Positions 59,738-64,000 of a stretch of DNA of 64,000 nucleotides are shown here, piece after piece. The notes under the pieces were generated by a model. It worked only from the letters and a program-made list of their open reading frames with translations. It ran no database searches and had not been told where the DNA came from. The position numbers and the translations under genes are program-made. Location: contig DARO01000005.1 of NCBI GenBank assembly GCA_002504405.1, positions 248,001-312,000 on the forward strand. Direction: 5' to 3'. Position 1 is the first letter of the stretch. Each line of letters starts with the position of its first letter. This DNA comes from Methanomassiliicoccaceae archaeon UBA71 (lineage in GTDB: Archaea; Thermoplasmatota; Thermoplasmata; Methanomassiliicoccales; Methanomethylophilaceae).

Positions 59738-60028
59738 TCATTTCTTGCGCTTTCTGGGGACCCTGAGCTCGGGGTACTCGTCCCTGAGCGTCCTTAGCGT
59801 GCCGGATGTCTTTATGGAGCGGCTTCCCGGCATCCCCTCCAGCACCGCGTTCACCACGGGGTCCCTCTCCTCAGGCGAGCATCTCACGGTCGCCAGGCCC
59901 TTGTAGCATGTGATGACCTTTGCAGAGGCGCAGCCGTCCACGACCGATGAGAGCTCATCGCGTCCTGTTCCGCATGGTACCTCGAAAGCGACGTACCTCC
60001 TCCTGCCGCGTTTGGACTTGACGACCAT
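59738..60028 (-). CDS. RNase P protein component, Pop5 family
   Basis: A 96-residue protein with RRRYVAFEV (conserved Pop5 start) and GLATVRCSPEERDPVVNAVLEGM. It is an RNase P protein subunit (Rnp2) for tRNA 5' maturation. It heads the proteasome-exosome operon. An Rpp30 gene, often next to it in archaea, is not present here. Confidence 0.88.
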   Translation of the reverse strand: MVVKSKRGRRRYVAFEVPCGTGRDELSSVVDGCASAKVITCYKGLATVRCSPEERDPVVNAVLEGMPGSRSIKTSGTLRTLRDEYPELRVPRKRKK

Positions 60029-60595
60029 GGGTCTGATTGAATCGGGAGGCGGATAAAATGTTTCCGCCCTCCTCGATTATGCCGGCGAATGTTTGTATGC
60101 TCCTAAAATTCGACGATTCGGTAAGATTGTGGGTAGTTTTTCGGAGGAAAACAGGGGTCTGGCAACGATTTTCGAATCAGTAACACCAATTGATAATTAG
60201 TATTACGATTCACTGGATGCATCCAAGGATCGATGGATGTATGATAGCCAGCATATCCTCGAGTGTAATTTTTTTCAATCATTGTATTTAATCAATACCA
60301 TCCTGGAAAAGGAGGTAAAAATCCTTCGTAAACATACGAAGGAATTTTGAAAAATCAACAAAATTAATTGTTGCATTATCCTTTCTAATAATACCATTTA
60401 ACAATGTTTAACGATTATCTGGCACAATTATATTTAGTCTACCCTAAATATTTTAGGTGATAATAAATTTTCCAGAACAAGATGCTGTTAACAAAATGAA
60501 TATCAGTATATTAAATTTTCTTAGTACCAATTAATATACCAAAGTCCGCATTCAAGAATCATTCCAACCACCAGTTGGTATACGGAGGCAATGAT
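60029..60595 (+). promoter_or_regulatory. Long AT-rich leader region upstream of hdrA
   Basis: About 565 bp with no gene seen. At 60309-60343 the mutually exclusive pairs AAGGA (60309-60313) / TCCTT (60322-60326) and TCCTTCGTA (60322-60330) / TACGAAGGA (60335-60343) followed by ATTTT look like an attenuator. A palindrome CTAAATATTTTAG lies around 60445. An 8-bp inverted repeat TATACCAA (60535-60542) and TTGGTATA (60575-60582) lies just before the ribosome site GGAGG (60584-60588). The TATA is probably TTAATATACC near 60531-60540. The length and structure suggest regulated expression. Confidence 0.55.
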
Positions 60596-63500
60596 TTGAG
60601 TAAATCGGCATTGGTTATCGGTGGAGGAATTGCAGGTATTCAGGCTTCGTTGGATCTTGCAGACAGGGGCATTCATGTCTACCTGGTGGAGAAGGACCCC
60701 ACCATCGGTGGAATAATGTGCCGTCTGGACAAGACTTTCCCGACGAACGACTGTTCCGCTTGCATTCTGTCCCCCAAGATGGCGGACTGTGCTGGACATC
60801 CCAACATCAGCGTTCTGACCTACCATGAGGTCCAGAAGGTAGAGGGAGAGGCCGGCGACTTCAAGGTCACCGTCCTCAAGAAGGCCAGGTACGTCAACCC
60901 GAAGGAGTGTACCGGATGCGGCGACTGTCTCGCCAAGTGTCCTGTTAAGAACATTCCCGACAAGTATGAGTTTGGCCTCACCAACAGGAAGGCCATATAC
61001 ATTCCTCACGCGCAGGCCGTCCCCCGTGTGGCGATCATCGACGGTGAGAAATGTAACATGATCCAGAAAGGGAAGTGCGGTCTCTGCGCCAAGAACTGCG
61101 GAAAGGGTGCCATCCACTACGACGACAAGGATGAGATCATCACCCTCGAGGTCGGTTCCATCATCGCAGCCACCGGATTCCAGGTCTGGGACGCCAGCAT
61201 CGCCACCGAGTACGGATACGGCAGGTACCAGAACGTGGTAACAGCCATCGAGTACGAGAGGATGATGTGCGCCTCCGGTCCCCACAGGGGACACATCGTG
61301 GTTCCCTCCTCCGGAGAGGACCCCAAGAAGGTCGCCTACATCCAGTGCTGCGGTTCCAGGTCCGAGAAGAAGGGCTGGAAGAAGTACTGCTCGTCCGTGT
61401 GCTGCATGTACGCCACCAAGCAGGCCATGATCACCAAGGAGCACGGTGACCTCCAGGAGGACATCTTCTTCATGGACATCAGGTCCTACGGAAAGGAGTT
61501 CGAGGCCTACATCCACCGCGGTGAGAACGAGTACGGCATCAAGATGCACAGGGGAGCCCGTGTCTCCAACATCGAGGAGGACCCTGTTACCAAGAAGCTG
61601 ACCATCAACTACACCGACGACAACAACGACGGAGTCTCCGAGGAGTTCGACATCGTGGTCCTGTCCGTTGGTCTGGCTCCGCCCGCGGGCGCCCAGGAGT
61701 TCGCCGACATGCTCGGAATTGAGCTCAACGAGTACGGCTTCTGCAAGACAAGCGTCTACCACCCCCTGGAGACAACCAGGAAGGGTATCTTCGTGACCGG
61801 TGCCTTCGCCGCGCCCAAGGACATCCCCACATCCGTCGCCGAGGCCTGCGGTTCTTCCGCCAAGGCTGGTGCCTGGATCGTGGACGACAAGTTCGAGCCC
61901 TGCGCGCCCAAGGAGTATCCCCCGGAGAAGGACGTCGAGGGCAAGGAGCCCCGCGTCGGAGTATGGGTCTGCCACTGCGGTATCAACATCGGATCCGTGG
62001 TCGATGTCCCTGCTGTCGCCGAGTACGCCAAGGGTCTGCCCAACGTCGTCATCGCACAGGAATCCCAGTACGCTTGCGCCCAGGACTGCCTCGAGTCGAT
62101 TTCCGCAGCCATCAAAGAGCACGACCTCAACAGGGTCGTCGTCGCGTCCTGCACACCCAGGACACACGAGCCCCTCTTCAGGGAGGCCTGCAGGAACGGC
62201 GGTCTGAACAAGTATCTCTGCAACATGGCTAACATCCGTGACCAGTGCTCCTGGATCCACATGCACGAGCACGAGGCCGCCACCAAGAAGGCAAAGGACC
62301 TGCTCAGGATGGCCATCGCCAAGGCATGCCTGCTCGAGCCCCTCGTCGGCGCCGAGATCCCCGTCACGAACGCCGCCGCCGTCATCGGTGGAGGAATCAC
62401 CGGTATGTCCGCCGCTCTGGACATCGCCGCTCAGGGAGTCCCCGTGCACCTCGTCGAGAGGGAGAAGGAGCTGGGTGGATTCGCCCGCAACTTCAGGCAC
62501 AAGGAGGACGGAATCGCCGTCCAGGACTTCCTGGCTGAGACCATCAAGAAGGTCGAGAACTGCAAGCTCATCACCGTCCACAAGGGAGTTACCGTCAAGG
62601 ACATCCCCGGATACGTGGGCAACTTCAAGCTGCAGCTCTCCGACAACACCGAGTATCCCGTCGGAGCAGTTCTGTTCGCCGTCGGTGCGACCCCCTACGA
62701 GCCCACCGAGTACAACAACGGCAAGGACCCGAAGGTGATGACCCAGACCGTCGCCGAGAAGAAGATCGAGGATGGCAGCTTCAACGCCGAGAACGTCGTC
62801 TTCATCCAGTGCGTCGGTTCCAGGAGCAAGGATGTCGCCTACTGCAGCCGTGTCTGCTGCGCCGCATCCCTCAGGGAGGCCATCCAGATCAAGATGAAGA
62901 ACCCGATGGCAAACGTCACCATCGTCCACAAGGACATCAGGACCTACGGATTCCGCGAGGAGCTGTACCAGAGGGCCTGCCAGATGGGCGTCAAGTTCCT
63001 GAGGTACCCCGTCGACAACGACCTGCCCGCCTATGACGGCAACGTCGTGAAGGCCTTCGACTCCACACTCGGAGCCGAGGTGGAGATCCCCGTCGACGCC
63101 CTGATCCTGGCCGCCGGAATCGCCCCCGACAGAGAGAACAAGGAGAACCTCGCCAAGATGGTCAAGGTCCCCATCTCCAAGGACGGATTCTACTTCGAGG
63201 CCCACCAGAAGCTGAGGCCCGTCGACTTCGCCACCGAGGGTGTCTACGTCGCAGGTGCCGCCCACTGGCCCAAGTTCATGGACGAGTGCATCGCTCAGGC
63301 TTCCGGAGCCGCTTCCAGGATGCTGACCGTCATCACCAAGGACAAGCTGATCTCCGAGGGTATCACCGCCGTCTCCAACCCCGACCGCTGTGACGGATGC
63401 GGAGTCTGCGTCGGATGCTGCGACTACAACGCCATCACTCTGGTGGAGCAGCCCAACGGAACCCTCAAGAGCAATGTGAACGCCGGTCTGTGCAAGGGAT

Positions 63501-63616
63501 GCGGAAGCTGCGTGGCCTCCTGTCCTGCCGGTGCCATGGAGCAGAGAGGATTCAGGGGCAAGCAGATCATCGCAGAGATCGATGCATGCCTCGACTACCC
63601 CGTGGGAGGAGAGTGA
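60596..63616 (+). CDS. hdrA: Heterodisulfide reductase subunit A, double-length form
   Basis: A 1006-residue flavoprotein, the electron-bifurcating subunit that links H2 or reduced ferredoxin to CoM-S-S-CoB. It has two FAD-binding folds: GGGIAGIQASLDL near residue 9 and IGGGITGMSAALDIA near 596. Between and around them are ferredoxin-type clusters CTGCGDCLAKCPV (about 105), CGLCAKNC, and at the C terminus CDGCGVCVGCC and CKGCGSCVASCP. Standard HdrA has about 650 residues and one FAD fold. TTG 60596 (LSKSALVIGGG) is preferred to TTG 60575 because GGAGG lies 7 nt before it. MvhD starts 5 bp after the stop. Confidence 0.93.
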   Translation: MSKSALVIGGGIAGIQASLDLADRGIHVYLVEKDPTIGGIMCRLDKTFPTNDCSACILSPKMADCAGHPNISVLTYHEVQKVEGEAGDFKVTVLKKARYVNPKECTGCGDCLAKCPVKNIPDKYEFGLTNRKAIYIPHAQAVPRVAIIDGEKCNMIQKGKCGLCAKNCGKGAIHYDDKDEIITLEVGSIIAATGFQVWDASIATEYGYGRYQNVVTAIEYERMMCASGPHRGHIVVPSSGEDPKKVAYIQCCGSRSEKKGWKKYCSSVCCMYATKQAMITKEHGDLQEDIFFMDIRSYGKEFEAYIHRGENEYGIKMHRGARVSNIEEDPVTKKLTINYTDDNNDGVSEEFDIVVLSVGLAPPAGAQEFADMLGIELNEYGFCKTSVYHPLETTRKGIFVTGAFAAPKDIPTSVAEACGSSAKAGAWIVDDKFEPCAPKEYPPEKDVEGKEPRVGVWVCHCGINIGSVVDVPAVAEYAKGLPNVVIAQESQYACAQDCLESISAAIKEHDLNRVVVASCTPRTHEPLFREACRNGGLNKYLCNMANIRDQCSWIHMHEHEAATKKAKDLLRMAIAKACLLEPLVGAEIPVTNAAAVIGGGITGMSAALDIAAQGVPVHLVEREKELGGFARNFRHKEDGIAVQDFLAETIKKVENCKLITVHKGVTVKDIPGYVGNFKLQLSDNTEYPVGAVLFAVGATPYEPTEYNNGKDPKVMTQTVAEKKIEDGSFNAENVVFIQCVGSRSKDVAYCSRVCCAASLREAIQIKMKNPMANVTIVHKDIRTYGFREELYQRACQMGVKFLRYPVDNDLPAYDGNVVKAFDSTLGAEVEIPVDALILAAGIAPDRENKENLAKMVKVPISKDGFYFEAHQKLRPVDFATEGVYVAGAAHWPKFMDECIAQASGAASRMLTVITKDKLISEGITAVSNPDRCDGCGVCVGCCDYNAITLVEQPNGTLKSNVNAGLCKGCGSCVASCPAGAMEQRGFRGKQIIAEIDACLDYPVGGE

Positions 63617-63621
63617 TTACG

Positions 63622-64000
63622 ATGGCTGATTTCGAACCTAGAATCGTCACGTTCTGCTGCAACTGGTGTTCCTACGCCGGTGCAGACGGAGCCGGAGTCG
63701 CAAGGCTCCAGATGCCGACCAACTTCCGTATCATCAGGACAATGTGCTCCGCACGTGTCGACCCCGAGTTCGTACTCAGGGCCTTCTCCAAGGGAGCCGA
63801 CGGAGTCATGGTCCTGGGATGCCACCCTGCTGACTGCCACTACATCGGCGGTAACTACAGGGCCAGGAGGAGGATCGCCCTCCTGAGGATGGTCCTGGAG
63901 CAGTACGGATTCGACCCCAAGAGGCTCAAGCTCGAGTGGGTCTCCGCATCCGAGGGAGAGAAGTTCCAGAAGACGATCGTCGAGTTCGTCGACGTCATCA
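63622..64000 (+). CDS. mvhD: F420-non-reducing hydrogenase iron-sulfur subunit MvhD, 3' end cut
   Basis: The first 126 codons of MvhD, which passes electrons from the hydrogenase to HdrA. It shows ITFCCNWCSYAGADGAG-type cysteines (FCCNWCSYAGAD), MCSARVDPEFVLRAF and VMVLGCHPADCHY, all family marks. The ribosome site GGAGGAGAG lies just upstream. It runs out of the window before its end. Adjacent to hdrA, it fits an HdrABC-MvhADG complex, although HdrB/C and MvhA/G are not visible. Confidence 0.93.
   Translation, partial: MADFEPRIVTFCCNWCSYAGADGAGVARLQMPTNFRIIRTMCSARVDPEFVLRAFSKGADGVMVLGCHPADCHYIGGNYRARRRIALLRMVLEQYGFDPKRLKLEWVSASEGEKFQKTIVEFVDVI

Noticed and set aside
60521..63265. 914-codon minus-strand open frame opposite hdrA
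   Set aside because: It is the complement of the clear hdrA gene, with low-complexity Gly/Val/Leu/Asp content and no motifs; a codon-bias shadow.
1..64000. CRISPR array, rRNA operon, insertion sequences
   Set aside because: No regularly spaced repeat-spacer pattern, rRNA-like sequence, or transposase was seen. The only short repeats are those at the Fic gene.

Overview
This window is archaeal chromosome from a GC-rich methanogen, most likely a member of the Methanomassiliicoccales (Thermoplasmatota). That placement is an inference from gene content. The window carries an archaeal exosome/proteasome/SBDS superoperon, eIF2-alpha, Nop10, S27e, L44e, L37Ae, prefoldin beta and Pcc1. It also carries a MtbA/MtaA-type methylcobamide:coenzyme M methyltransferase, and an HdrA gene followed directly by MvhD. 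In my reading of 63 stop codons, 57 are TGA, 6 are TAA and none is TAG. Such avoidance is expected where amber is read as pyrrolysine, as in this order, but no pyl genes lie in the window. Many genes sit about 25-30 bp downstream of a TATA box, implying leaderless transcripts.

Layout. 1-2.8 kb: lysine pathway (aspartate kinase, DapA, Lrp-type regulator), all on the minus strand. 2.8-16.5 kb: mixed housekeeping and membrane genes, including MscS, an A24 peptidase, AmrS, ThiL, a SIMPL protein, two tandem transglutaminase-like membrane proteins, a metallo-hydrolase, a methyltransferase, an MTA/SAH deaminase, a PHP phosphoesterase and a cation/proton antiporter. 16.5-23.9 kb: a DUF2975/HTH pair divergent from an ABC transporter, an Eis-like acetyltransferase, parvulin, a sodium:amino-acid symporter and an MBL-fold protein. 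23.9-25.9 kb: an AT-rich accessory patch with a possible structured RNA, a Fic-domain gene bracketed by iteron-like palindromic repeats, an intron-containing tRNA-Tyr and a second possible structured region.

26.0-37.5 kb is the most unusual part. Eight plus-strand genes form one tight operon: two ATP-grasp ligases, two GH3-type acyl-adenylate/amide synthetases, a heterodimeric ABC exporter, a STAS protein and an RsbW-like ATPase. It converges on a membrane SpoIIE-type phosphatase. It looks like a small-molecule amide-forming and export system under a bacterial-style partner-switching module, in an organism with no sigma factors. The first GH3 gene is interrupted by a single in-frame TAG and is otherwise intact.

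37.6-41.3 kb: translation and RNA genes, RpiA and a Dph6-like ligase. 41.2-44.9 kb: copper efflux (CopA, CopZ), a nitroreductase and an HxlR-family regulator. 44.6-48.4 kb: a 1240-residue HRDC/SF1 helicase/nuclease protein, possibly defensive. 48.4-54.9 kb: a thioesterase, a TctA-like permease, a phosphoribosyltransferase, TyrS, a DHH phosphoesterase and an ABC exporter. 55.0-60.0 kb: prefoldin-Pcc1-RpoP-L37Ae-Rrp42-Rrp41-Rrp4-SBDS-PsmA-Pop5 on the minus strand. 60.0-64.0 kb: a long AT-rich leader, then hdrA and the start of mvhD, core energy-conservation genes.
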